Shown: positions 1 to 9,960 of the stretch, in pieces | How positions within the stretch are numbered: the first letter of the stretch is position 1 | How the letters are laid out: each line of letters begins with the position of its first letter | DNA from: Ovis canadensis | Taxonomy: Eukaryota > Chordata > Mammalia > Artiodactyla > Bovidae | Reading direction: 5' to 3' | Assembly: GCF_042477335.2 (NCBI RefSeq) | Contig: NC_091260.1 | Coordinates: 51,231,001-51,295,000, forward strand | DNA length: 64,000 nt | Translations under genes and position numbers: made by a program | Notes under the pieces: generated by a model | What the model was told of the DNA's origin: nothing | The model's database searches: none | The model's input: only the letters and a program-made list of their open reading frames with translations

Positions 1-127
1 GTTATTTACATTCTAGATTTATGCCATATAATTCTTTCCTTATTAAAAGTGAAAGATTACAAATGTGTAAAGTGTGGCTATCATTGAGTTACTTATATTC
101 TTAACAAATTTAAGTTACCTCTTGTAG

Positions 128-317
128 GCCAGTGCCAAAGACACAGGACGTATGCACGCAGCCATCCATCACCGTCTTGTTGCACTTCGAAGCTTTGACA
201 AGCAGACAGATGCAAATCAAACTGAAAGCCAGTCAGAGGCAGTCCTCCAACAGTTTAACTATGACAGCTGTGATGAGGATGAAGAGGATCTCATCCAAGC
301 TACTAAAGCTAGATCAG
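128..317 (+). CDS. RANBP3L: RANBP3L, internal coding exon (C-terminal region)
   Basis: This 190-nt exon lies between an acceptor AG at 126-127 and a GTAAAG donor at 318. It reads ASAKDTGRMHAAIHHRLVALRS and continues into an acidic stretch containing SCDEDEEDLIQ. The ASAKDTG...HHR.LALRS pattern is the end of the Ran-binding (RanBD1) domain and following linker of the RANBP3 family. The less conserved tail fits the shorter paralogue RANBP3L better than RANBP3. The family binds Ran-GTP and acts in nuclear export; RANBP3L has been linked to export of SMAD1/5. Synteny agrees, because RANBP3L is the same-strand upstream neighbour of NADK2 in mammals. Earlier exons lie outside the window. The exon ends in phase 1. 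Reading through the donor would add only about ten residues before a stop at 350-352. Confidence 0.87.
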
Positions 318-764
318 GTAAAGGACTTTTCTTCTGCTGGTTTGAGGTTTAAGAAGGAGATCATATTCACAACACTTTATAGGAAACAGATTTTTAGAAA
401 GTGGAACTTGTCTGTTCAAAGTGGGTGGGGGGTAGAGCCTTAGATGTTTGGATTTGAGAAGCAGGTCTGAAAATCAGACTTCTACAGTGGCCTGTATTGG
501 GATTTCACTAAAAGTCAGTCTTATCGCAATACCTGCATATTGTCTGTATATACATCTCATTAAAAAAGCCCATATTTACAATGTAAAGTATTCATTGCTA
601 CACTGAACTAATCATATATTCATATTTCTCTTCACTTGTTCTCATTCTCCTATTATTGGCCATAATAAGAGAAATTATAAATATTGGTAATGGAGCCAAC
701 AGTCAAATCTGGTTTGAAACACTGATAAACCCTGTTTATTCCCTTTTCAGAATTTGACTGCTTT

Positions 765-858
765 CTTTTCTTTTCTTTTTAAAATTTTTAGTTTTACTTT
801 ATTTTACTTTACAATACTGTATTGGTTTTGCCATACATTGACATGAATCCACTACAGG
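765..858 (-). mobile_element. Short 5'-truncated L1 insertion (3' end, antisense)
   Basis: The T-rich start followed by TTGCCATACATTGACATGAA is the antisense 3' end of ruminant L1, and the same segment recurs near 18,110-18,175. It is flanked by a perfect 10-bp direct repeat TGACTGCTTT at 755-764 and 859-868, which is the target-site duplication. Only about 95 bp were inserted. Confidence 0.8.
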
Positions 859-1538
859 TGACTGCTTTATTTTCAAAGACCTTCTTTACTTAGAACAAAA
901 AGTGCTGTTTCTTTTATTACATCAGGATTGGTAAATTGAACAAGCAGTGGAACCACTGGTTAATGGATTTTTAGGTTTTAGTGCTTGTCCTGATGAGCGA
1001 ATTTAGAACTAAAATCCATCATTATATTTGGAGAAAAACCTCGTCAAGGAAACAATAAGCCCAGCTTTATTATAAAGATATAGCTATTCCAATAAAGTCA
1101 TCCAAGTATTTTCAGTAATAGTTTCATTTAGCCCTGAATTTTGCTTTAAGGAGGACTGACAAAGGACTTACAAAAAAAAATAGTGTATTAGCAGGCATTT
1201 CCCCAATTTTTGATCATTTAAATCTTAAAGGTATTTTAATCTTACATAATTTAAGAATCTATCAAAGAACATGTGCAAAACTTGATGAAATAGCTTCCTT
1301 GGCCTAGTACTAAAAATGTAATCACGAGGAAGAATATACGAAACACGCAGAGCAGGATCATAAACTGCTAGGCTCTGTGAGCCAGAGACCTGAGTGAATA
1401 TGACTTTTCTGGTTACTATCAAATAAAAGGTTTAATTATTTTTAACTGCACGAAATTTATAAATTAAAATTATTATAACATTTATATTGTCAACAATAGA
1501 ATGAGGTCTATTGGAAAATGAGTTGGTATCCATTAAAA

Positions 1539-1745
1539 GTGAAAGTGAAAGTCACTCAGTCATATCCGATTGTGATCCCATGGATTGTAACCTGCCATGC
1601 TCCTCTGTCCATGGAATTCTCCAGGCAAGAATACTGGAGTGGGTAGCTATTTACTTCTCCAGGGGATCTTCCCAACTCAGGAATTGAACTGGGGTCTCCT
1701 GCATTGCAGGCAGATTCTTTACCAGGTGAGCTACCAGGGAAGCCC
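1539..1745 (-). mobile_element. Bov-tA SINE (antisense) within a composite insertion
   Basis: The sequence runs from the SINE tail (GTGAAAGTCACTCAGTC) through TCTGTCCATGGAATTCTCCA to ACCAGGGAAGCCC, which is the reverse complement of the tRNA-derived Bov-tA head. It abuts a sense BovB fragment directly. Confidence 0.88.
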
Positions 1746-2033
1746 ATCCTAAAGGAAATCAGTGCTAAATATTCACTGGAAGGACTGATGCTGAAGCTAA
1801 ACTCCAAAACTTTGGCCACCTGATGCAAAGAACTGACACATTGGAAAAGACCCTGATGCTGGGAAAGACTGAAGGCAGGAGAAGGGGATGACAGAGAGTG
1901 AGATGGTTGGATGGCATCACTAACTCGATGGACATGAGTTTGGGCAGGATTTGGGAACTGGTGATGAACAGAGCCCAGCATGTTGTAGTCCATGGAGTTG
2001 CAAAGAGTTGGACATGGCTGAACGATTGAACTA
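1746..2033 (+). mobile_element. BovB (RTE) LINE 3' end, sense
   Basis: The stretch TCCTAAAGGAAATCAGTGCT through CATGGAGTTGCAAAGAGTTG to a GACTGAACGATTGAACT-like end is the BovB 3' terminus. An 11-bp perfect repeat, ATCCATTAAAA, at 1528-1538 and 2034-2044 brackets this fragment together with the adjacent antisense SINE. Confidence 0.88.
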
Positions 2034-2494
2034 ATCCATTAAAAATGTTAACTTGCAATTAAGATTAAGTGGCAAAATTATTTCATCAACAAAGGTCATG
2101 TTTATGAATAGATCCTATATTCTATAATATTTCATTTCAGGAAAGGGGTGATATGTGACTATCTTCAAACAAAATGAGAAACACTGGGAATAAGGGAAAG
2201 TAAATGCCAATCATATGAACCCATCTTTTCTTGCTAACTTTTCTAGCACTTTCTCCAGGAGTGTTGCACACAAATGCTAAATGTAACGGAAACAATAAAA
2301 CGTCTGACTTTTTAAACTTTGTTGCCCGTGAATCAAGGAAAGGTTTAATTATATGAAAATATTATGTTTATAATTAGGAACATTTCCAAATATTACTTAA
2401 AAAATACAGATTCTATATGTTTCATTTCCTTGATAGCATGCATGTTCATGAATATTCATGTTCAGTTGTATTCAATCTTAAATTTATATCACAG

Positions 2495-2538
2495 ATTCTT
2501 ATAGGTGGACCCACAGACAGTCGGTTGCCTGTTCATGA
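2495..2538 (+). CDS. RANBP3L: RANBP3L, probable last coding exon
   Basis: After an acceptor CACAG at 2490-2494, the phase-1 reading frame from the upstream exon continues as D-S-Y-R-W-T-H-R-Q-S-V-A-C-S and ends at TGA 2536-2538. The RQSVACS ending agrees with my recollection of the mammalian RANBP3L C-terminus, which I cannot check here. A second acceptor ten bases further on (TATAG at 2500-2504) is also phase-compatible. It would instead give a 39-codon, lysine-rich tail ending at TAA 2621-2623. I prefer the first reading. A retained-intron ending is a third possibility. Confidence 0.58.
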
Positions 2539-3615
2539 GTACTGCTATGAACATGACAACATCTACAAAGAAAACACCTCATTGAAAAAAATCACCTTAC
2601 TGAAAAAAACTAAACCATCCTAATAACTAAATGAGAAGATCCTATTCATTCCTTGAACAATTTAACAGAAAAATTTAAGAAATATAATTTGTTGCAATTA
2701 AAGTGTTTCTCTGATGTAGTATAAGATTCTGAAGTTTTATATTTTGATTATTGTGAAGAAAATGACAGACTTTAAGAAAAACATGGCCTATGAAAGTTCA
2801 AAATTTATTATTTTAAAAGAAGTTAATTTAGAATGAGATTTGATTACTAATTTGGACTGTGCATCACATTGATGGATATAATAGTTGATACTGTAAATTG
2901 CTGGATTTGATAAGTATCTCACTAAGGTATTTATTTTTTGGTCATATATTGTCTGGCCATAAAACAAATTTTATAAAAGTTCCAGAGTCATTTCTTTGAA
3001 AAACATTATAACTGCATGATAACATGTTATTCTATCATGTTTTTTCTTCTGGGAAATGTATGTTTTCATTTAACCTTTGGATTCCCTAATTCTATAAGAT
3101 TATTTATTCATGGTATAAATTCTTTTAAAGAGAATATCTATTCTTGCATTTATGTCTATTGCACTTTAATATATGCTTGACTCAAGGTCAGTATCCAATT
3201 TTTGTTGAAGGAATGAGCAAAATACATTACCTATGTATTAAAATAGTAAGTATACAAAAAGTGAAATATGTTAATGTGTTCTTTGCTTTACTTATATAAT
3301 TGAATTTCCATTAATATTCTAGTAGGTGTGGCTGTACAAAGACTTTTTAAAAAACAAATACATCATATGTAGCCAAATTAATTTTTTTTCTTAAATGCCA
3401 TTATTAAGGTAAGCCACAGTAATTTCAATAATTACACACAACAGAAGTTTGATGCTTCTCCTTTGAGATGTGCTTCAGAGACACTTCAGGAGTTACACAA
3501 GAAAATCAGTACCACTACTTATGGCCACATGTCACTTTTCAATCCAGTATGGTCACCCCATGGCGTCAAAATGACTTCTGATTATCTCACTTAAACAATA
3601 CTCCTTTAAGGGCAT
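2539..3615 (+). other. RANBP3L 3'UTR / start of intergenic DNA
   Basis: This is AT-rich sequence without convincing reading frames. An ATTAAA variant poly(A) hexamer occurs near 2696, but no strong AATAAA follows within the first kilobase. The RANBP3L transcript end therefore cannot be placed from sequence. Confidence 0.4.
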
Positions 3616-3619
3616 CTTA

Positions 3620-4005
3620 ATCTACTCAGGCTGCCATAACAAAATACCACAAATCGGGTGACTTGGACAACAGAAATTTATTTTTTACTGTCTTAGAGGC
3701 TGGGAAGTCCAAAATCAAGATGCTGACAGGTTGGTTTCATCCCGAGACCTCTTCTCTTGGCTTGTAGGGTCTACCACCTCATAAGACCTCTTTCCTGTGG
3801 GAGCACAGGGAGTGAGTGGGGAGAAAAAGAGAGCAAGTTCTTTGGTGTCTCTTTTTATAAGAACACCGATCACATTAGAGCAGGGCCCCAGCCTCATAAT
3901 CTCTTCTAACCCTAATTACTTCCTAAAGCCCTCCAAATATCACCACATTGTAAGTAGCCTTCAACAGATGAATTTTGAAAGAACATAAACATTTAGTCCA
4001 TAATA
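3620..4005 (-). mobile_element. MLT1-type MaLR LTR (antisense, old)
   Basis: The series GGCTGCCATAACAAAATACC, AACAGAAATTTATTTTTTAC, GGCTGGGAAGTCCAAAATCA and TTATAAGAACACCGATCACA follows the order of an MLT1 (ERVL-MaLR) solo LTR read on the opposite strand. It ends near TTTAGTCCATAATA. Divergence is high and there is no internal retroviral coding sequence. Confidence 0.8.
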
Positions 4006-4977
4006 AGGAATAATTCACACTTACAAAATTATTTCTTAAAATATTCTAAACAAACATATTTGGAATAACATTACAGCTTCATTTCTTTGTTGGAGAATAA
4101 TATTCATTTGGAAATGTACATTTGAATATACTTTTTTCAAAAAAGTGACATTATTTTATTATAGTACCATATATAATAGTAAAAGCAATTATATATGTGC
4201 ATTTATTGTCAAATCTGAACTCAGGCTCAAAAGCTTAGCATATGAAAGTTGAATTACTCTTTTAGACTATAATTTAGGTAGTATGTTACAATGGTTGCAA
4301 GTTTTACTCTTTCCCTGTAACTCTGTAACTACTAAGAGTATCTAACTTTCATTTATTCTTCCAGTGACTATAGAAGAAATACAGTAAATAAAATCCTTTA
4401 CTTCTAAATTAAGCAATGACTCAGGAACTGAAGAGAAGTTAATGTGAGAGAGGAAGAGAGAAAATGTCTAGAGAAGGAAAAAAACAATAAAGAAGAACTC
4501 TAACCTGAAGGAAGAGTCAAAAGAATGGAAAATCAGGAATTTTCAGTTTTTTTTTTTTTAAATTCTAAAAGAGTGACTGATGCAGAACAAATTCAGAGGA
4601 AATTTTTCTTTAGAAGTGTAACATAAATTGGGAGACATCTGAGAAGATATTAAAGAACTGGTTCTAAGATCTTAGCTGGTATGGATTCACTAGGATTATA
4701 CTAAATTGTTAAAGTAAAGCAGAGAAACAGATTTCCTTTATCTTCCTGACATGTTCTTCCTTGCCCTGTGTTTAGCGTGAAGATGAACTTTCTCAATGCC
4801 GCAAACATTTTATCTGAGGATTATGGCATGGCTATTAAAAATGGAAACATATTTACCTTATGATTTTCAACCCATTTCCACTCTGCTATCCCTCCTTATA
4901 CTCTCTATGCATATATGTAGGAATATTTGGGGGTGATAATAGAAATAGGAACATCTTATAGTTTCTCCTTGTTCTAG
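4006..4977. other. Intergenic AT-rich sequence
   Basis: I see no gene, RNA or clear repeat here. A poly-T tract lies at about 4547-4560, and short purine-rich stretches lie at 4440-4500. Confidence 0.5.
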
Positions 4978-4987
4978 ATCTTCATCT

Positions 4988-5134
4988 CTGCTCTGTGAAC
5001 GTGTTCGTCACTCAGTCGTGTCTGACTCTGCCACCTCATGGACTGTAGCCCACCAGGCTCCTCTGTCCATGGAATTCTTCAGGCAAGAATACTGGAGTGG
5101 GTTGCCATTCCCTTCTCTGGGGGATCTTCCTGAT
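4988..5134 (-). mobile_element. Truncated Bov-A/Bov-tA SINE (antisense)
   Basis: It contains CACTCAGTCGTGTCTGACTC, TCTGTCCATGGAATTCTTCA and GGGGGATCTTCCTGAT but lacks the tRNA head. It is flanked by a perfect 10-bp repeat, ATCTTCATCT, at 4978-4987 and 5135-5144. Confidence 0.87.
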
Positions 5135-5448
5135 ATCTTCATCTAGCCTTCTTCTTTTTGACTTTTCTGTATCCTTTGTCGTCCTCCTCTTTAATGTGAA
5201 GAGATCAATCATATAATGATATTTATTTTTAAGTTATTAGGTAGGAGACTTCAAAGCACACATCTTCTTTCATAGAACTGGCTTTTATTAAAAGTTGCAT
5301 AGATGAATATATTTTAGAATATTATCATTCTAAATATATTCTAGATATATGTAATATGAAATCTAATTATATATTTAAACATTCTTTTCTAAATTTTCTA
5401 AATTTAGATTTCTAAATCCAAATTCTTTTCTTTTAATCTAAACATTCT

Positions 5449-5471
5449 GATAGAAAACATTCTTTTCTATC
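5449..5471. repeat. Perfect 9-bp hairpin in AT-rich DNA
   Basis: GATAGAAAA at 5449-5457 pairs with TTTTCTATC at 5463-5471 across a 5-nt loop. It sits in a low-complexity AT-rich stretch (5340-5490), so it may have no function. Confidence 0.6.
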
Positions 5472-5496
5472 AATAGTACTGTTTAATTATTTAATT

Positions 5497-5759
5497 TTTT
5501 GGCTGTGCTGGGTCTTAGGTTCTCTCTAGCTGAGGTGAGCAGGGGCTACTCTCTAGCTGAGGTGCATGGGCTTCTCATTGCAGTGGCTTCTCTTGTTGGG
5601 AGCATGGGCTCTAGGTGTGCGGCTCAGCAGTTGTGGCTACCGGGCTCTAGAGGACAGGCTCATGGGCCACGGTGTGTGGGATCTTTCTGAACCAGAGCTA
5701 GAACTCATGTCTCCTGCATTGGCAAGTGAATTCTTTACCACTGAGCCACCAGGGAAGCC
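5497..5759 (-). mobile_element. CHR-type tRNA-derived SINE (antisense)
   Basis: TTTTTTGGCTGTGCTGGGTC at the left, a repeated GGGGCTACTCT / GGGCTTCTCATTGCAGTGGC middle, and TTTACCACTGAGCCACCAGG at the right match the longer cetartiodactyl CHR-class SINE. This differs from the Bov-tA family in its body. Confidence 0.82.
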
Positions 5760-6267
5760 CCTCAAGAGTAATTTTATAGCAAGTTATTCAGCTTAATTAT
5801 AAACCAGCAAAATATTCTCAAATATTTTACATCCATTACTGCCAAAGCCAGGAACCCTTAGTTGTCAGGGACTAATATCCTGTATTAGAGTATGTGGATG
5901 TCATGTTTCAAAAAGCCAGAGGGTGGTGGTATATATCTTTCAGAATTGGAATGTACATGAAGTGAGCTGGAGGGGTTGTAATGATTGGGAAGGATAAATC
6001 TTAACTTTTGTAAACCTTCAAGTTGTGAACACCACAATTATAATTTCTTCCCCATAAAATGTTGAGAACAATAAAGCTTGCTTGAGATGTGGCTAACTGG
6101 GTAAGTTTATTCACTAGAAAAGAACACCAGCCTTGTCATAGATGGGGTCTGAGTACGAAACTCAAACAGATTATTTTAGTTGTTTGAGGGTAGCTGAAAC
6201 TGATATTAAATCCACAAATGCCAGCACTTTAGTTTGTTTTGCATGGCCAGATTATACCCACAGTACT

Positions 6268-6336
6268 GGTAACTTTTTACATCATACGTGGAATTCACAA
6301 TGGTAATTTTTGACATCATATGTGGAATTCAGAGAT
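6268..6336. repeat. Imperfect two-copy direct repeat, period about 33 bp
   Basis: GGTAACTTTTTACATCATAC...GTGGAATTCA is followed by GGTAATTTTTGACATCATAT...GTGGAATTCA. The two units differ at several positions, so this is an old local duplication. Confidence 0.6.
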
Positions 6337-6609
6337 GTGAATACTTGAACGTAGTTGAAATTTCTAAGATGATATTTGGAAACTACAGCCTTGGAGGAGT
6401 TACTGAAATAACTGGCAAATGTTTAGCCTAATAAATACTTGATAATATAATAATTTCAAACAGTGGATCACCAAAATTTCTTGCTATCTGCTAATCTGAT
6501 GGACATAAAAGACGATTTCACTATTTCACTATTAATTTACATTTTTCTGATTTCTAATAAGGCTGAGGACCTTTAGATATGTACTCACTGCTTGTATTTC
6601 TTCTAATAA

Positions 6610-7075
6610 ATTTGTTCATAATCTTTGCAATGGCTTCCTAGCATACAGAAGATAAATGTCAAGTTCCTAAGCATGGATATAAACATTTCACGTCTTTCCT
6701 CTGTCTTAAATCTCTGGCCTCACCTCCCACCATTGCCTGCCTCCCTCTAAATGTTCTAGGTTTTCAGAATTGTTATTTTATTACTTCATACCTTTGCATA
6801 CACTGTTTACTCTGTGGAATTCCTTTCTTACTCTTGCTGATTCTGCCTAATACCTAACTCATTCTTCACGACTTAGCTTGAGACATTCCCGGAAAGCTTT
6901 CCCTAACTTCACTTAGGCTAAGCCAAGATGTGTTCCTCCAAATTTCTATAACACCCTGTGTATAATTTTACCATTGTACAGACTGTATGTTCTTCAAGGG
7001 GAGAGACTATCTTTTATTTATCATTAGCACTTAGCAGAGTGCCTCACCTATAGCAGGTAATCAAATATAATTTGA
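6610..7075 (+). mobile_element. L2 LINE 3' end (sense, old)
   Basis: The ordered motifs TTCACGACTTAGCTTGAGAC, GGAAAGCTTTCCCTAAC, ACACCCTGTGTATAATTT, GTTCTTCAAGGGGAGAGACT and GCACTTAGCAGAGTGCCTCA follow the 3' end of mammalian L2 on the + strand. Divergence is high. Confidence 0.75.
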
Positions 7076-7239
7076 TCGCCATTAACATGTGTTGTATATA
7101 TAAGACTCAAGAGGTGTTATACAACAGGAAGCTAGAAATAAGGATCTAAAGCTCTGGAGATAGGCTGGGCTAAAGACTGATAGTAGCTGAAGTCATGGAA
7201 GGTGAAGAGGGCTAATATTTGCCAAGTGTACACCTCATA

Positions 7240-7435
7240 ATGGGCATGTGACTAGGCATTTGTACATATTATTTATAACTTTACAAGGAAGGTGTTATTA
7301 TTTTGTAAATGAAGAAGTAGGCTCACAAAGCTTAAGGGAATAGTTCAAGGTTGACAAAAGTAATAAATAGTAAAGCTGTGATTTGAACCAAGGTCTTTTA
7401 AAATCCCAAACCCAGGCTCTTTTCATTACACAAGA
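7240..7435 (-). mobile_element. MIR SINE (antisense, old)
   Basis: GTACATATTATTTATAACTT, then TGTAAATGAAGAAGTAGGCT, then GAATAGTTCAAGGTTGACA, then GCTGTGATTTGAACCAAGG reproduces the order of MIR read from its 3' side. The spacing is normal and the sequence is degraded. Confidence 0.65.
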
Positions 7436-7439
7436 GTGA

Positions 7440-7825
7440 ATAAGCTCATGCAGAAGAGAGGAGAGGGAGAGAGAGACAGAGACACAATGGAAGGAAAGGA
7501 AAGGGAAGGATAGATCCTAAAGATGAGCTTGGGAAGAACTCAGAAAGAGGACAGAGGGACGGGCAGAACACCATTAGGGATTGGTGCATTGTGAACCAGA
7601 GTGAAAATTTCTAAAGGAAGTGATAACCATTTCAAATGGAGAAGGACCAAGTCATTTAAGGGCTGATAAATGTCTTCCAAGTTTACAAACAGATATTTGG
7701 TCACCTTGGAAATAGCAGTAATTAGTAAAGTGGTTGGAAGAAACCAGATTACAACAGAATGATGGATGAGTAGGAGGCAGGGATGCTGACCAATAATGAA
7801 CCAATGACTTGTTCAAGAATCTTAG
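7440..7825. other. Intergenic purine-rich sequence
   Basis: A GA-rich low-complexity stretch lies at 7455-7510. The remainder resembles a diverged old repeat that I cannot assign. I see no gene. Confidence 0.4.
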
Positions 7826-7835
7826 CTATAAAGAG

Positions 7836-8049
7836 AAGACATGTGTGTGAAAGTCACTCAATTGTGTTTGACTCTTTGTGACTCCATGGACTGTAATACA
7901 CCAGGATCCTCTGTCCATGGGGATTGTCCAGGCAAGGGTACTGGAGTGGGTTGCCATTCCCTTCTCCAGGGGATCTTCCCAACCTGGGGATCGAACTCAG
8001 GTTTCCTGCACTGCAGACAGGTTCTTTACCACCTGAGCCACCAGCAATG
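7836..8049 (-). mobile_element. Bov-tA SINE (antisense)
   Basis: A full-length copy from GTGAAAGTCACTCAATTG to CACCTGAGCCACCAGC. It is flanked by a 9-bp perfect repeat, TATAAAGAG, at 7827-7835 and 8050-8058. The SINE splits older repeat-like DNA. Confidence 0.9.
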
Positions 8050-8059
8050 TATAAAGAGC

Positions 8060-8865
8060 TAGGGCTTAGATGGCTGTTTTTTTGTTGTTTGTTTGTTTTT
8101 TTAATTTAAAGATGTCTGAGACATGAGTATGTTTAAATAGTGAAGAGGAAAGTCCAATAGAGAAGGATAATTAAAGGTATAATAAAGGTGATAACTTGAT
8201 GAGGTATTATTTTTGAGCAGGTGGAAGAAGATGGGATCCAAAAATAACAATGGACAAAAGGACAGATATATCAAATGAGAAGATGTCAGTGTAGACAAGT
8301 TTGTAGCTGGAAATGGGGGAGATCTAAAAATTTGAGTACTTAATGGTGAAATCGGAAGAGACGGGGTCTGAAATTTTGCATATGCATAACAAAACTCATA
8401 GGTTTTGATCCAAAAGAGGTTTTCTAGATTCATTTTTTTTCTATCAAATGGATCAACTGACTTTCTGCTAGTCACCCAAGCTTCAAACTGCAGTGTCATC
8501 TGTGACCTCTCCCTTTTCTTTCTTCCTGATAGCTAAGGAATGGTAAAGTATTGAAATAGTACGACTAGAAAGGACCTTGAGAATGTTCAGTTACAAATGA
8601 GTAACACATCCTACAGAAGTTAAGACATGTGCTTAAGTGTGCCCTGCAAATCACTATTAGCAGCTGCTGTGAGGCAAAGCTTCTGGTCAGAAGGGGTAAG
8701 TGACCTGCTGAAAGCAAACATCTATCAGACTCCATTGTGTATTTTTCAGTCTAATATACTATGTGGCACATAGTAGGGACTCAGTATTTGGTGAACCCAT
8801 GAATGAATGCTAGGCAGTAGTGGCTAGCTGAAAACTAAAAGTCACAGATTTGGAATCAATTTGTG
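8060..8865. other. Intergenic sequence without a recognisable gene
   Basis: A 132-codon open frame runs on the - strand (8101-8499). It has no recognisable domain, and its composition (Ser, Leu, Pro, Phe from A/G-rich sense DNA) looks accidental. The surrounding sequence resembles an old degraded interspersed repeat. Confidence 0.4.
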
Positions 8866-8867
8866 CT

Positions 8868-8990
8868 TGGCAGAACCTTGGAATCACTCTGGCTCAACTC
8901 CCTCATTTTAAGATGAGGAATCTGAGGCCCAGAAAGATGAAGCAACCTGCTCAAAGTCCAGGAGCTAGTTACCGGTAGCGCTAGGACTAT
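8868..8990 (-). mobile_element. MIR-like fragment (antisense)
   Basis: CCCTCATTTTAAGATGAGGA, then TCTGAGGCCCAGAAAGATGA, then GCAACCTGCTCAAAGTCCA is the core region of MIR read on the opposite strand. Confidence 0.6.
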
Positions 8991-9234
8991 AAAGAAGCAA
9001 AGAGGGTGCCAAAACAAATAGATCTAAAGAGCAGGAGGGACGAAAACTAGGGTCTGCACTGCCACTTGATTCCCCTCTTGTAATAGAGGCATTTTCTTCC
9101 ATTTTCATTGCTTTTACTCTATAGCTCGGATCTAAGTGTAACTATGCCAACAGTGCCCAAGTCGCCCTTCCTTCTCTTGCCTCCTAGTTTGTTCCACATT
9201 CGAAAGCCAGATCAGTAATCACCAAAAATTGCTC

Positions 9235-9600
9235 TTAGGACTCACTTCTTTTCAGTTAAAAGCCTCCAAAAGGTCAACTACTGCCTACTAGGCTTTCCTG
9301 GTGCCTCAGCTGGTAAAGAATCCGCCGCAATGCGGGAGACCTGGGTTCCATCTCTGGGTTGGGAAAATACCCTGGAGAAGGGAACTACCCACTCCAATAT
9401 TCTGACCTGGAGAATTCCATGGACTATTCCATGGGGTCTCAAAGAGTCGGACATGACTGAGCGACTTTCCCTTCACTGCTTACAGAGTAAGATCCAAATT
9501 ATTAACATTCTTAACCCTTCACTCTTTCCCTATCTACTTTTAAAACCGTATCTCCCCATCTAGAAATGTTCCACTTGGCCAGACTCGTCTATCCATCAAC
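9235..9600 (+). mobile_element. L2-like fragment split by a SINE
   Basis: Diverged L2-type text (AAAAGCCTCCAAAAGGTC before, AGTAAGATCCAAATTATTAA after) flanks the Bov-tA copy at 9291-9475. The younger SINE therefore inserted into an older LINE remnant. Confidence 0.45.
9291..9475 (+). mobile_element. Bov-tA SINE (sense)
   Basis: The head GGCTTTCCTGGTGCCTCAGC, the tRNA-like B-box region GACCTGGGTTCCATCTCTGG and the tail GACATGACTGAGCGACTTTC are all present. Near-matching ACTGCCTAC / ACTGCTTAC flanks may be the duplicated target. Confidence 0.9.
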
Positions 9601-9690
9601 CTTTTTCTCAAAGGCTAACCCCGCCCCCGCCCCCAGCGCGGCGGGGGGAGGGTAGGAAGAGGTTATAGTTTTTTTTGTTGGTTAGCAGTT

Positions 9691-9960
9691 GGAGAGAAGG
9701 CAATGACATCCCGCTCCAGTACTCTTGCCTGGAAAATCCCATGGACAGAGGAGCCTGATAGGCTATAGTCCATGGGGTCGCTAAGAGTCAGACACGACTG
9801 AGCGACTTTTTCTTTTCACCTTCATGCACTGGAGAAGAAAATGGCAACCCACTCCAGTGTTCTTGCCTGGAGAATCCCAGGGACGGGGGAGCCTGGTGGG
9901 CTGCCGTCTATGGGGTCGCACAGAGTCGGACACGACTGAAGCGACTTAGCAGCAGCAGTA
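9691..9960 (+). mobile_element. BovA2 SINE (dimeric, sense)
   Basis: Two Bov-A units follow each other (GGAGAGAAGGCAATGACATC... and CTGGAGAAGAAAATGGCAAC...), each ending in AGTCGGACACGACTGA-type sequence. The element closes with a short (AGC)n tail. Confidence 0.88.

Larger units (their letters stand above)
318..2494 (+). other. RANBP3L: RANBP3L last intron
   Basis: This intron runs between the recognised RANBP3L exon and the probable last coding exon. It holds a short L1 3'-end fragment near 765-858 and a Bov-tA/BovB composite at 1539-2033. The rest is AT-rich sequence in which I see nothing recognisable. Confidence 0.6.

Noticed and set aside
1539-1745. tRNA gene suggested by B-box-like GGTTCGAACC-type segments in SINE copies across the window
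   Set aside because: These are tRNA-derived SINE heads (Bov-tA, CHR) without an intact cloverleaf. I found no stand-alone tRNA.
2505-2623. 39-codon lysine-rich tail as the RANBP3L C-terminus
   Set aside because: It is phase-compatible, but the acceptor ten bases upstream gives an ending closer to the mammalian RANBP3L tail I recall. It is kept only as an alternative.
3620-4005. Possible endogenous retrovirus
   Set aside because: Only a degraded solo MaLR-type LTR is present, with no gag, pol or env sequence.
8101-8499. 132-codon open frame on the - strand
   Set aside because: It has low-complexity Ser/Leu/Pro/Phe composition opposite purine-rich DNA, no domain, and no promoter or splice context.
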